Of a DNA stretch of 11,722 nucleotides, positions 1 to 7,199 are shown in pieces. Under the pieces are notes generated by a model. The model saw only the letters and a list, made by a program, of their open reading frames with translations, made no database searches and was not told the DNA's origin. Source of the DNA: Robiginitomaculum sp. (GTDB lineage Bacteria; Pseudomonadota; Alphaproteobacteria; Caulobacterales; Maricaulaceae). How positions within the stretch are numbered: the stretch's first letter is position 1; each line of letters starts with the position of its first letter. The stretch lies in NCBI GenBank assembly GCA_002733385.1, contig NVVO01000025.1:18659-30380 (forward strand), read 5' to 3'. The position numbers and the translations under genes were made by a program.

Positions 1-612
1 GATGTGGAAAGCGAACACCAAGGCGCGGTGATGGAAAAATTGGGCATGCGCAAAGGTCAACTTAAAGACATGGTGCCGGACGGGCGCGGACGTGTACGGC
101 TTGATTACGAAATACCGACCCGCAGCCTGATCGGGTTTCGCTCGGATTTTCTGACCACCACATCTGGTTCCGGTTTGATGTATCATGTGTTTGATAAATA
201 TGCGCCACGGGTCGACGGGACAATTGGGCGGCGTGCCAAAGGTGTATTGATCTCCAAGCACACCGGGACAGCGGTGGCATTTGCTTTGTTTAATCTGCAA
301 GAACGCGGCAAAATGTTCATCGGGCATCAGGCTCCGGTTTATGAAGGCATGGTGATCGGCATTCACTCCCGCGACAATGATTTGGTGGTCAACCCGATCA
401 AAGGCAAACAGCTTACCAATGTTCGGGCATCGGGTACAGATGAGGCCGTGGTTTTGACCACCCCTATTGAGACAAGCCTGGAATATGCGCTTGAGTTTAT
501 CAATGACGATGAACTGGTGGAAGTCACACCCTTGAGCATTCGTATCCGCAAGCGCTATCTTTTGGAACATGAACGCAAAAAAGCTTCGAGGCGTGCGGGC
601 GAGATTAACTAA
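1..612 (+). CDS. typA: Translational GTPase TypA/BipA, C-terminal part (5' truncated by window)
   Basis: TypA/BipA is a ribosome-binding translational GTPase of the EF-G/LepA superfamily, linked to 50S assembly and stress or cold adaptation. Only the last ~203 of the usual ~600 residues are present. The reading frame is open from base 1, so the gene starts upstream and the GTPase domain (G1-G5) is not visible. The part seen covers the EF-G-V-like region and the TypA-specific C-terminal domain. Family-typical stretches are GRGRVRLDYEIPTRSLIGFR, TTTSGSGLMYHVFDKY, LFNLQERGKMFIGHQAPVYEG and the near-terminal TPLSIRIRKRYL. The protein ends in a basic tail at TAA. The next gene on the strand starts 61 nt later and no strong intrinsic terminator lies between. 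The family call is firm because these motifs separate TypA from EF-G and LepA. Confidence 0.95.
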   Translation, partial: DVESEHQGAVMEKLGMRKGQLKDMVPDGRGRVRLDYEIPTRSLIGFRSDFLTTTSGSGLMYHVFDKYAPRVDGTIGRRAKGVLISKHTGTAVAFALFNLQERGKMFIGHQAPVYEGMVIGIHSRDNDLVVNPIKGKQLTNVRASGTDEAVVLTTPIETSLEYALEFINDDELVEVTPLSIRIRKRYLLEHERKKASRRAGEIN

Positions 613-665
613 CCCCCTTTGCTTTTATCGATAAACCTGTATAGGAGTGTCATAAAATAAAAAAA

Positions 666-670
666 GGGAG
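666..670 (+). promoter_or_regulatory. Ribosome binding site of the first DUF885 gene
   Basis: GGGAG (within AAAAAGGGAG) ends three bases before the ATG at 674. This is short spacing but the only good Shine-Dalgarno match here. It supports the ATG at 674 as the start, giving a protein that opens with a lipoprotein signal. The same bases can pair with CCCTTT at 615-620 (see findings). Confidence 0.5.
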
Positions 671-673
671 CAC

Positions 674-2509
674 ATGTTGAAGCATTTAACCATCAGTGTG
701 TTTGTTGGTGCTTTACTGGTGTCTTGTTCTCCGGCGGATAACAGTAAACAAGACAGAAAAAAACCTGAAATCAGCAAAACTCAAATTGCAACGCAAAGCC
801 AAGATCTTAATGACTGGTTTGCAGCCCGCACCGCCGAAGACCTAGCCCGCTCGCCCATGCTCCAGACATATTTGGGCCACAAAACGGCCCAGGGTAAATT
901 AGATGATGTCTCGCAAGCGGCGCTGGACGAACAATATGAAATTGGCCAGCAAAACATTGCGGACATGCATAAATTGTTCGCCCCGGACAAGCTTGACCGC
1001 CAAGGCAAGATTTCCTACCGCTTGTTCGAATATAATGGAGGCGTCGCCAAAACGGATCACCCCTTTGTAGGCCACCAATATGTGTTCAACCATATGTCCG
1101 GCCCCCATAGTGAATTTCCGACATTTATGGTCAATTTTCACAAGGTTGAAACCATTGCGGATGCGCAGGGCTATATTGCGCGGTTAGGCGCCGCCAAGCG
1201 CTATTTCGCCCAATACCAAACCCGTGCAGAAGCCCAGGTCGAAAACGGTATTGTCTTGCCAAAATTCGTCTATGGCAAATTGATAGCTGCATCTGAAAAT
1301 ATTATTGCCGGCGAGCCATTTTCAGATGGGCACGACAGCCCGCTTTACGCTGATATCAAAGCCAAGATAAACAAATTGGATGCGCCGCAGGCGGACAAAC
1401 ATGCTTTGCTTGTTCAGGCAGGCCAAGCCTTGGCCACATCCCTAGGCCCGGCCTATGAAAACTTGATTACCATGTTTGAAGCCCACGAAAAAATTGCTAC
1501 TGACGACGACGGGGCATGGAAGCACCCGGACGGGGCGGCTTATTATAACTCGCGGTTGCGCACTTATACGACAACTGATCTCAGTGCTGAGGAAATTCAC
1601 GAAATCGGTCTGAAAGAAGTGGCGCGCATCCAGGGCGAAATGCGTCAAATTATGCAACAGGTCAAATTTGAGGGTAGTCTGCAAGAGTTTTATAGCTTCT
1701 TGCGCACTGACGCGCGGTTCACCTTTAGCAATGACGATGCGGGCCGGGCCCAATATATGGCGGGGGCCACAGCGGTTATTGACGATATGAAGGGTAGGCT
1801 GGACGATCTGTTCATCACCAAACCCAAAGCCGACATGATCGTCAAACGGGTCGAACCGTTCCGTGAGGCCACTGCGTTCTTCGCATTTTATAACCTGCCG
1901 TCCCAAGATGGCTCCCGTCCCGGTACATATTTTATCAACCTGAAAGATGTGCGCGACCAGCCAATTTATTTGATGCAGGCATTGGCCTATCATGAAGGCA
2001 TACCGGGCCACCATATGCAGCTCGCCATTGCTATGGAGCTTGAGAATATTCCGGAGTTTCGCAAACGGGGCCTGCACACCGCCTATATTGAAGGTTGGGC
2101 CTTATATGCTGAAAGCGTGCCGGCAGAGCTGGGACTATACACCGACCCATACAGCGATTTTGGCCGGCTCTCCATGGAAATTTTCCGCGCCGCCCGCCTT
2201 GTGGTCGATACGGGATTGCACGCCAAAAAATGGACGCGGGAGCAAGCGGTTCAGTATATGTTGGAAAATATCCCCAATACGGAAAGCAGTATTCGCGGCG
2301 AAATTGACCGCTATATCGTCTGGCCCGGACAAGCAACCGCCTATAAAATCGGTATGATTAAAATCGGCGATCTGAAAAAATCTGCGCAAATTGAACTTGG
2401 CGATAAATTTGACATTCGCGAATTTCATGATGTCGTTCTAGCCAATGGTTCCGTACCGCTTTCAATTTTGGAAGAATTGGTGGCCGAATGGGTCGCGAGC
2501 GAGAAATAA
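674..2509 (+). CDS. DUF885 family putative metalloprotein, predicted lipoprotein
   Basis: This 611-residue protein belongs to the DUF885 family, whose members are mostly uncharacterised and usually exported in Gram-negative bacteria. The N-terminus MLKHLTISVFVGALLVSC is a type II signal with lipobox LVSC, so C18 is the likely lipidated residue. S19 at +2 predicts outer-membrane sorting. A low-complexity charged linker follows. The family signature YHEGIPGHHMQ places H440, E441, H446 and H447 as probable metal ligands or catalytic residues, and EGWALYAE supplies E473, 33 residues after H440. The pattern resembles a zinc-peptidase site, but peptidase activity is inference. C-terminal family blocks include GRLSMEIFRAARLVVDTGLH and WPGQATAYKIG. 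The gene sits 61 nt after typA and 20 nt before a paralogue, so the pair is probably co-transcribed. Substrate unknown. Confidence 0.9.
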   Translation: MLKHLTISVFVGALLVSCSPADNSKQDRKKPEISKTQIATQSQDLNDWFAARTAEDLARSPMLQTYLGHKTAQGKLDDVSQAALDEQYEIGQQNIADMHKLFAPDKLDRQGKISYRLFEYNGGVAKTDHPFVGHQYVFNHMSGPHSEFPTFMVNFHKVETIADAQGYIARLGAAKRYFAQYQTRAEAQVENGIVLPKFVYGKLIAASENIIAGEPFSDGHDSPLYADIKAKINKLDAPQADKHALLVQAGQALATSLGPAYENLITMFEAHEKIATDDDGAWKHPDGAAYYNSRLRTYTTTDLSAEEIHEIGLKEVARIQGEMRQIMQQVKFEGSLQEFYSFLRTDARFTFSNDDAGRAQYMAGATAVIDDMKGRLDDLFITKPKADMIVKRVEPFREATAFFAFYNLPSQDGSRPGTYFINLKDVRDQPIYLMQALAYHEGIPGHHMQLAIAMELENIPEFRKRGLHTAYIEGWALYAESVPAELGLYTDPYSDFGRLSMEIFRAARLVVDTGLHAKKWTREQAVQYMLENIPNTESSIRGEIDRYIVWPGQATAYKIGMIKIGDLKKSAQIELGDKFDIREFHDVVLANGSVPLSILEELVAEWVASEK

Positions 2510-2517
2510 TAATAAGC

Positions 2518-2523
2518 AAGGAG
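2518..2523 (+). promoter_or_regulatory. Ribosome binding site that decides the start of the second DUF885 gene
   Basis: AAGGAG lies six bases upstream of the ATG at 2530. An in-frame ATG at 2488 would overlap the preceding gene and put a charged stretch (MGREREIIISKEKA) in front of the hydrophobic anchor. This site makes 2530 the better start. Confidence 0.75.
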
Positions 2524-2529
2524 AAAGCC

Positions 2530-4440
2530 ATGAAAAAGATTTTGAAATTGGGCCTGTTCGTACTCGTAATAGGGGTGGGTTTGTACTTTCTTGGTATAAA
2601 AGCCGGCATGAAAATAGCCGAAAACCAGTTAAAACCCGAAACTGCGACAACCCAGAATGGGCAATCCGAACAGCCAGCACAAAAGTCAGGTAAACAAGAG
2701 CAAGCTGGGCAAGACCAAGACCAAAACGCCAAACTTGATGCTTGGTTCGAGACGGTATTTGCAGACGGCCTCAGAAAACATCCCCAGTTCATGACCACAT
2801 TGGGCATGAAGCAGGACAATGATAAATGGAATAATCCCAGTAAGGGTTTCTTCCTGGAGCAAGTTGAGGAGACCCGCCAACATCTTGCCCATATGCGCGA
2901 AAATTTCAAATTTGCAGATTTGGACGAAAGCCGGCAACTGTCCTACCGCTTGTTCGAGAGACAATCCCAACAACAAATCGACAGTGTGCGCTGGTGGGAT
3001 TACGGCTATACATTCAACCAGATGTTCGGGCAGCAATCCAGCATCCCGTCTTTCCTAATCGGTCGCCACCGTATTGATTCTGTAGCGGACGCCACCGCCT
3101 ATATTGCGCGGTTAAACGGCGTTAAAGCCTATCTTGCTACCCATGTTGAAAACGAGAAGGCCAGTGTCGCCAAAGGTATCCAGCCGCCGCTCTATGTCTA
3201 CGGTCATGTGCTTCGCGATGCCCGCAATATCATTACGGGTGCGCCCTTTGACAAAAGCGATACAGTTTCCACATTACTAGAAGATTTTAACAAGAAAATT
3301 AGCAAATTGGATATTTCCGATGCGGAGCGGGCCGGACTTACCAAACAAGCCGAGACCGCGCTTTTGACATCTTTCAAACCTGCCTATGAAAACCTGATTG
3401 CGGAAATGGAAATACTGCAAGCAACCGCCAGCACGGACGACGGTGTGTGGAAATTACCAGACGGCGGCGCCTATTATGCCGATCGTCTCAAGCGTATGAC
3501 CACCACGGATATGAGCGCCAGTGAAATTCATGACCTTGGCCTGTCCGAAATTGCCCGCATTCACGACGAAATGCGCACCATCATGAAACAAGTCGGGTTC
3601 ACAGGCACATTACAAGAATTTTTCACACATGTGAAAAATGACCCGGCCCAGCTTTATGAAGATTCGGACGCTGGTAGAGCCGCATATATGCGCGATGCGA
3701 CCGCCATGATTGATATCATGGAGACCCGTCTCGACGAGGTGTTTATCACAAAACCCAAAGCCGATCTGGTGGTTAAGCAAGTTGAAGCCTTTCGCGAAAA
3801 ATCGGCGGGCAAAGCTTTTTATAACGCCGCCGCCCCGGACGGCTCACGGCCCGGGATTTATTACGCCAATCTATATGTAATGTCCGATATGCCGAAATAC
3901 CAAATGGAAGCCTTGGCCTATCATGAAGGCATACCGGGCCACCATATGCAAATTTCTATCCAGCAAGAACTGGGCAGCCTGCCGATGTTTCGCAAATATA
4001 GCCGGGTCACGGCCTATTCGGAAGGTTGGGGGCTGTATTCAGAACTGTTGCCAAAAGAAATGGGGTTTTATCAAGACCCTATTTCCGATTTTGGCCGCTT
4101 GGCCATGGAGCTTTGGCGGGCGGCACGCCTAGTGGTTGATACCGGACTGCACGATAAAAAATGGACGCGCCAGCAAGCCATTGATTATTTGACCACCAAT
4201 ACACCCAATGCTGAAAATGATGCCATCAAAGCCATAGAGCGCTATATTGTTATGCCGGGGCAGGCAACCGCCTATAAAATAGGTATGTTAAAAATCTTGT
4301 CCCTGCGCGAAACCGCCAAAGCTAAATTGGGCGATAAGTTTGACATTCGCGAATATCACGAAGTCATTTTAGGCTCCGGCCCCGTGCCCCTGACCATTAT
4401 GGAAGAACGGGTCAATAGCTGGGTGGCCTCTAAAATCTAG
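2530..4440 (+). CDS. DUF885 family putative metalloprotein, membrane-anchored paralogue
   Basis: This second DUF885 member has 636 residues from the ATG at 2530 and is collinear with the gene just upstream. Instead of a lipobox it opens MKKILKLGLFVLVIGVGLYF, a basic n-region plus hydrophobic segment (about residues 5-21). No Cys or clear AxA site follows, so an uncleaved inner-membrane anchor with a periplasmic domain is likely. A Gln/Lys-rich linker (about 35-70) leads into the family domain. HEGIPGHH falls at H465, E466, H471 and H472, and EGWGLYSE gives E498, again 33 residues after the first His. Other shared blocks are DGGAYYADRL, FITKPKADLVVKQVE, FGRLAMELWRAARLVVDTGL and MPGQATAYKIG. 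The putative active site looks intact in both copies, so neither appears to be decaying. The upstream stop is 20 nt away, indicating co-transcription. Function beyond family membership is unknown. Confidence 0.9.
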   Translation: MKKILKLGLFVLVIGVGLYFLGIKAGMKIAENQLKPETATTQNGQSEQPAQKSGKQEQAGQDQDQNAKLDAWFETVFADGLRKHPQFMTTLGMKQDNDKWNNPSKGFFLEQVEETRQHLAHMRENFKFADLDESRQLSYRLFERQSQQQIDSVRWWDYGYTFNQMFGQQSSIPSFLIGRHRIDSVADATAYIARLNGVKAYLATHVENEKASVAKGIQPPLYVYGHVLRDARNIITGAPFDKSDTVSTLLEDFNKKISKLDISDAERAGLTKQAETALLTSFKPAYENLIAEMEILQATASTDDGVWKLPDGGAYYADRLKRMTTTDMSASEIHDLGLSEIARIHDEMRTIMKQVGFTGTLQEFFTHVKNDPAQLYEDSDAGRAAYMRDATAMIDIMETRLDEVFITKPKADLVVKQVEAFREKSAGKAFYNAAAPDGSRPGIYYANLYVMSDMPKYQMEALAYHEGIPGHHMQISIQQELGSLPMFRKYSRVTAYSEGWGLYSELLPKEMGFYQDPISDFGRLAMELWRAARLVVDTGLHDKKWTRQQAIDYLTTNTPNAENDAIKAIERYIVMPGQATAYKIGMLKILSLRETAKAKLGDKFDIREYHEVILGSGPVPLTIMEERVNSWVASKI

Positions 4441-4506
4441 AGCCTTTGCGGGGTGTTTTGAAGGCGGATAATCGGCATAGATCTGGATTTTTGAGCGGTA
4501 CAAACC
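4441..4506. other. Convergent intergenic gap, no clear terminator
   Basis: This 66-nt gap separates the second DUF885 gene from the oppositely oriented TPR gene. The only fold seen is GCCTT (4442-4446) with AAGGC (4461-4465). It has no T-tract on either strand and is not called as a terminator. Confidence 0.4.
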
Positions 4507-5178
4507 TTACAGAGCTTTGCCTTTGGCGCGTTCTTTCAGGCTTTCAACTCGCTCTTTAATTTGTTTGTGCTCGGGGTAGATTTTATTGGCTTGCTCATAG
4601 ACTTCATACGCATCGTCGGGGCGCTCCAGGGTTTCCAAGATATTGCCCAATGTCCACAGGGCGTAAAAATGGCGGGGCTCCAGGATCAAGGCTTGGGTGG
4701 TGTCGGATACGGCGCGGCTTAAATCTTTTTCTTGCGCCGCCAACCGCCCCGAGCGTGACCAGGCTTCGGCATATCCGGGTTGCAAACGCAGCACATGATC
4801 ATACATGCGTCTTGCCAATTTGTTGTCGCCCCGGTTTTGTGCGGCAATGCCCCGGTGCAGGAGAAAGTCCACCGACGCGCTACCGGATTGCAAAAACACC
4901 GCCCAAATCTCCTCGGCGATGAGCTTGGCTTCTTCCTCGTCACCTTCATATTTCAATTTGAGAAACAGGCTGTCCAGCATTTGCACCCGGTCTTGTTCCG
5001 AGCGCACCGTCAGGTCTTTACCGCCTTTGGGGGGTTGTGTCTTTGGCTCAACCTTAGGGGCAGGCGCGGCAGGCGGTAGATCCGATTGTTGGTCCGCTTG
5101 CATATCAGCTTCCTGAGCAAAAGCGGTGCCTGCGCTAAAAGCCAGTGCCAAAACAACAAAGAGAAATGTTCGTGTCAT
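4507..5178 (-). CDS. Exported tetratricopeptide repeat (TPR) protein
   Basis: This is a 223-residue protein from the ATG at 5178. An in-frame GTG at 5196 would add six residues and is a real alternative, as neither start has a well-placed Shine-Dalgarno. The N-terminus MTRTFLFVVLALAFSAGTAFAQ is a classic Sec signal peptide with an AFA-Q type cleavage site, so the mature protein should be periplasmic. A Pro/Gln/Lys-rich linker (to about residue 60) leads into helical repeats. At least three TPR-like units run about 101-134 (HRGIAAQNRGDNKLARRMYD), 136-168 (AEAWSRSGRLAAQEKDLSRA) and 170-203 (FYALWTLGNILETLERPDDA). A basic tail (KERVESLKERAKGKAL) ends it. TPRs are protein-protein scaffolds and no partner can be named. 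It lies downstream of rpmJ on the same strand across 113 nt, so read-through is possible. Confidence 0.85.
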   Translation of the reverse strand: MTRTFLFVVLALAFSAGTAFAQEADMQADQQSDLPPAAPAPKVEPKTQPPKGGKDLTVRSEQDRVQMLDSLFLKLKYEGDEEEAKLIAEEIWAVFLQSGSASVDFLLHRGIAAQNRGDNKLARRMYDHVLRLQPGYAEAWSRSGRLAAQEKDLSRAVSDTTQALILEPRHFYALWTLGNILETLERPDDAYEVYEQANKIYPEHKQIKERVESLKERAKGKAL

Positions 5179-5195
5179 GGGCACAAACTTACGCA

Positions 5196-5215
5196 CCTTG
5201 TAAAATTTAGCAAGG
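5196..5215. promoter_or_regulatory. 20-bp near-palindrome upstream of the TPR gene
   Basis: CCTTG-TAAAATTTAG-CAAGG is symmetric at 8 of 10 base pairs; only the 5201/5210 and 5202/5209 pairs break it. It lies 17 bp upstream of the ATG at 5178 and overlaps the alternative GTG start. It may be an operator or a 5' UTR hairpin. There is no direct evidence of a cognate regulator. Confidence 0.35.
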
Positions 5216-5255
5216 GCAAGGATGCGCGTATGAACGGATTGTCAGATAGGGCTAT

Positions 5256-5279
5256 ATGATGGTCTAGATGATGGCCTAG
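5256..5279. repeat. 12-bp tandem direct repeat, two copies
   Basis: ATGATGGTCTAG (5256-5267) is followed at once by ATGATGGCCTAG (5268-5279), differing at one base. It lies just 3' of rpmJ, between rpmJ and the TPR gene. Function unknown. Confidence 0.6.
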
Positions 5280-5291
5280 CCTTGATGCTTA

Positions 5292-5417
5292 TTAGCCTTG
5301 ACGGGCCTTAAAGCGCGGGTTGGTCTTATTGATAACGTAGAGACGACCTTTGCGGCGGACAATTTTACAGTCGCGGTGGCGATTTTTCAAGGATTTCAAA
5401 GAAGAACGGACTTTCAT
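5292..5417 (-). CDS. rpmJ: 50S ribosomal protein L36 (41 residues, zinc-free form)
   Basis: L36 is a small, highly basic protein of the large ribosomal subunit. This ORF translates as MKVRSSLKSLKNRHRDCKIV, then RRKGRLYVINKTNPRFKARQG and TAA, 41 residues in all. It matches the L36 form found across Alphaproteobacteria. It carries only one Cys (C17), so it lacks the Cys/His zinc ribbon of the ~37-residue form and is of the 'C-minus' type. A modest Shine-Dalgarno (AGGTAAG on the minus strand) lies just ahead of the ATG. The gene stands alone rather than in the spc operon, which is common in this class. It is divergent from the lytic transglycosylase gene and is followed on its own strand by the TPR gene. 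Confidence 0.95.
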   Translation of the reverse strand: MKVRSSLKSLKNRHRDCKIVRRKGRLYVINKTNPRFKARQG

Positions 5418-5477
5418 GATCTTACCTAATTTATTTGGCCATATTACGCACATGAACCCAGTTGAATTTGAGGCCGG

Positions 5478-5506
5478 AACCTAGTGTCGGAAAATGGCGA
5501 AGTCAA
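5478..5506 (-). promoter_or_regulatory. Candidate sigma70-type promoter of rpmJ
   Basis: On the minus strand TTGACT (5506-5501) is followed after 17 bp by TAGGTT (5483-5478). This gives a strong -35 and a weaker -10, a balance often seen in alphaproteobacterial housekeeping promoters. Transcription would start near 5471, leaving a 5' leader of about 50 nt before the rpmJ ATG. Confidence 0.45.
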
Positions 5507-5537
5507 GCACGTTTTGCGGATGTTTTTACAGCTATTT

Positions 5538-5549
5538 AACCGATCGGTT
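5538..5549. promoter_or_regulatory. Perfect 12-bp palindrome upstream of the lytic transglycosylase gene
   Basis: AACCGATCGGTT is a perfect inverted repeat with no spacer. It ends 36 bp before the ATG at 5586, inside the 168-bp divergent region shared with rpmJ. Position and symmetry suit a dimeric regulator's operator, but no regulator is identified. Confidence 0.35.
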
Positions 5550-5585
5550 CTGGTCAAAGCCTGCCGAAATGGTTAGCTTGGCTAT

Positions 5586-6863
5586 ATGTTGAAATATGTC
5601 ACCCTGATTGCTCTCGCCTTTGGCGCACCTATAAATGCTTGCGCCGCGACGCCCCAACCTTTCCCTACGCCGTATTTAAAAACGCAAAAACCCGAAACCA
5701 AACCCGTAGATATGTCGGCGCAACAAACCCAAGCGCAAATTTTTGCCGCCTGGAAACAAGGCTTCATGGCCCGCGCCCTCGCTAAAGGCTATGATGCCGC
5801 TCTGGTCAAGGCCACCATTGGCCCGGCAAAAATCAATCCCAAAGCCATTCAGAGCAATGAGCAACAGCCGGAGTTCACCCGCCCGATCTGGAGTTATGTG
5901 GACGGCGTCATGTCGGAGGCCCGTCTCAGTGGTGGTCGTGACAAATTGGCGAAACATGCCGATTTGTTTACGGGTATTGAGGCGCGCTACGGGGTTGGCC
6001 GCACCATATTGACCAGTATTTGGGGGTTGGAATCGGCTTACGGTAAAATTCTGGGCCATGACAATATGATTGACAGTCTGGCCACATTGGCATTTCAGGG
6101 GCGACGGCAAAAATTTGGTGAGCAACAATTGTTTGGGCTTTTGGATATTTTAAGCCAAGGGGTTGTGCGCAAGGAACAATTGATCGGTTCATGGGCTGGC
6201 GCTATGGGCATGACCCAATTTATCCCGACCACATTTCGCGATTATGCGGTTGATTATGACAATAATGGCAATAAGGATTTATGGACGGATGTTGGTGATG
6301 CTTTGGCGTCCACCGCCTATTATTTGTCGCGTTTTGGCTGGCGGGGTACGGAGCCGGTTCTGGCTGAGGTTTTGTTGCCAGACGGGTTTAACTACGGCTT
6401 GTCGGACGGCACTAAACGTACCATTTCTGGCTGGTCGGCCATGGGGGTTCGCCCGGTGGGCGGACAAAACTGGTCGCGAGACGCTCTGTTTTGGGAGGCC
6501 AAACTCCTGATGCCCGCAGGCGTAAACGGCCCTATATTTTTAACTTTCAAAAATTTTGATGTGATAAAAAAATACAATAATTCCACATCCTATGCCTTGG
6601 GCATCACCGTGTTGGCGGAAAGCTTGCAGGGTAAAAAAACCATCACCCGGGATTGGCCACGCCGGGATAAACCCTTAACCCGCAGCCACAAAAAGGCCTT
6701 GCAACAAGCCCTGACCAATCAAGGTTATAGCACGGGCGGCATTGACGGCATGATCGGCCCCAATTCTAGACGCGCCGTCCGCGCCTGGCAACGGGCTAAC
6801 AAATTACCCGCCGACGGATATGTCAATCAGGCCTTGCTGCGCAGAATTTTGACGGGCAAATAA
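5586..6863 (+). CDS. Lytic murein transglycosylase, MltB family, with C-terminal peptidoglycan-binding domain
   Basis: MltB-type enzymes cleave the MurNAc-GlcNAc bond of peptidoglycan and leave a 1,6-anhydroMurNAc end, in periplasmic cell-wall turnover. This 425-residue protein starts with an export signal (MLKYVTLIALAFGAPINACA). Cleavage may be at ACA-A. C19 sits in a poor lipobox (I-N-A-C), so lipidation is uncertain. The SLT_2/MltB catalytic domain spans about residues 45-350. The active-site block SIWGLESAYGKILG puts the catalytic acid at E149. GSWAGAMGMTQFIPTTF (201-217) and the Asp-rich DYDNNGNKDLW (223-233) are family hallmarks. Residues about 365-422 form a PG_binding_1 module (ALTNQGYSTGGIDGMIGPNS, then RRAVRAWQRANKLPADGYV). 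All expected parts are present. The gene diverges from rpmJ and its stop codon abuts that of doxX with no gap. Confidence 0.93.
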   Translation: MLKYVTLIALAFGAPINACAATPQPFPTPYLKTQKPETKPVDMSAQQTQAQIFAAWKQGFMARALAKGYDAALVKATIGPAKINPKAIQSNEQQPEFTRPIWSYVDGVMSEARLSGGRDKLAKHADLFTGIEARYGVGRTILTSIWGLESAYGKILGHDNMIDSLATLAFQGRRQKFGEQQLFGLLDILSQGVVRKEQLIGSWAGAMGMTQFIPTTFRDYAVDYDNNGNKDLWTDVGDALASTAYYLSRFGWRGTEPVLAEVLLPDGFNYGLSDGTKRTISGWSAMGVRPVGGQNWSRDALFWEAKLLMPAGVNGPIFLTFKNFDVIKKYNNSTSYALGITVLAESLQGKKTITRDWPRRDKPLTRSHKKALQQALTNQGYSTGGIDGMIGPNSRRAVRAWQRANKLPADGYVNQALLRRILTGK

Positions 6864-7199
6864 TCAAGTTTTTTTGCGATCAATACTCCAAATACCGGCA
6901 CCGTTCGCCGCGATAAACAGGAAGATAAAACAGTATAGCGCGATGAGTTCGCCGCCGTTAGAGATCGGGAACAGGCCTTCTTTGCCGTGAGCTATCCAGT
7001 AGCCAGCTGCCGCCATACCGCTACTGATAAAGGCGGCGGGCCGGGTAAACAAGCCAAGGGCAATCAAAGCACCGCCGACAAGCTCAATACCGCCAGCCGC
7101 CATGGTCATCGGGTTGAGCGGCCAGGGGAAATCGGTGGGAAAGTTGAAAAATTTCTGCACCCCGTGGGCCATAAACAATAGCCCGCTGACAATCCGCAA
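6864..7199 (-). CDS. DoxX family membrane protein, apparent 5' frameshift
   Basis: DoxX-family proteins are small four-helix inner-membrane proteins. Some have proposed roles in redox balance, but most are uncharacterised. The 111-residue frame from a TTG at 7199 contains the whole family core: RIVSGLLFMAHGVQKFF (helix 1), MTMAAGGIELVGGALIALGL (helix 2), a helix near AAFISSGMAAAGYWIAHG, the loop HGKEGLFPISNGGE, and LIALYCFIFLFIAANGAG (helix 4). The annotated start is doubtful. A good promoter, a Shine-Dalgarno and an ATG (7240) lie upstream in another frame, and the DoxX frame reads KEHSYAL before the TTG, back to a TAA. One extra A in the AAA at 7218-7220 would join them as MGFLDNIKEHSYALLRIVSG. 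The gene may be frameshifted, start at TTG, or carry a sequencing error. It converges on the transglycosylase gene with zero spacing. Confidence 0.85.
   Translation of the reverse strand: MRIVSGLLFMAHGVQKFFNFPTDFPWPLNPMTMAAGGIELVGGALIALGLFTRPAAFISSGMAAAGYWIAHGKEGLFPISNGGELIALYCFIFLFIAANGAGIWSIDRKKT

Noticed and set aside
1442..2077. 211-codon open frame on the minus strand inside the first DUF885 gene
   Set aside because: It is fully antisense to a well-supported gene, has no family-like motifs, and mirrors the codon pattern of the sense gene.
2488..2529. Upstream in-frame ATG extending the second DUF885 protein by 14 residues
   Set aside because: It overlaps the end of the previous gene and lacks its own ribosome binding site, while AAGGAG sits six bases ahead of the ATG at 2530.
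4442..4465. Possible bidirectional terminator hairpin GCCTT...AAGGC between convergent genes
   Set aside because: It has only a five-pair core stem, a long loop and no T-tract on either strand.
6848..6877. Possible terminator at the transglycosylase-doxX junction (T-run after TTGA...TCAA)
   Set aside because: The stem is only four base pairs with an 11-nt loop; the T-run belongs to the end of the doxX coding sequence.
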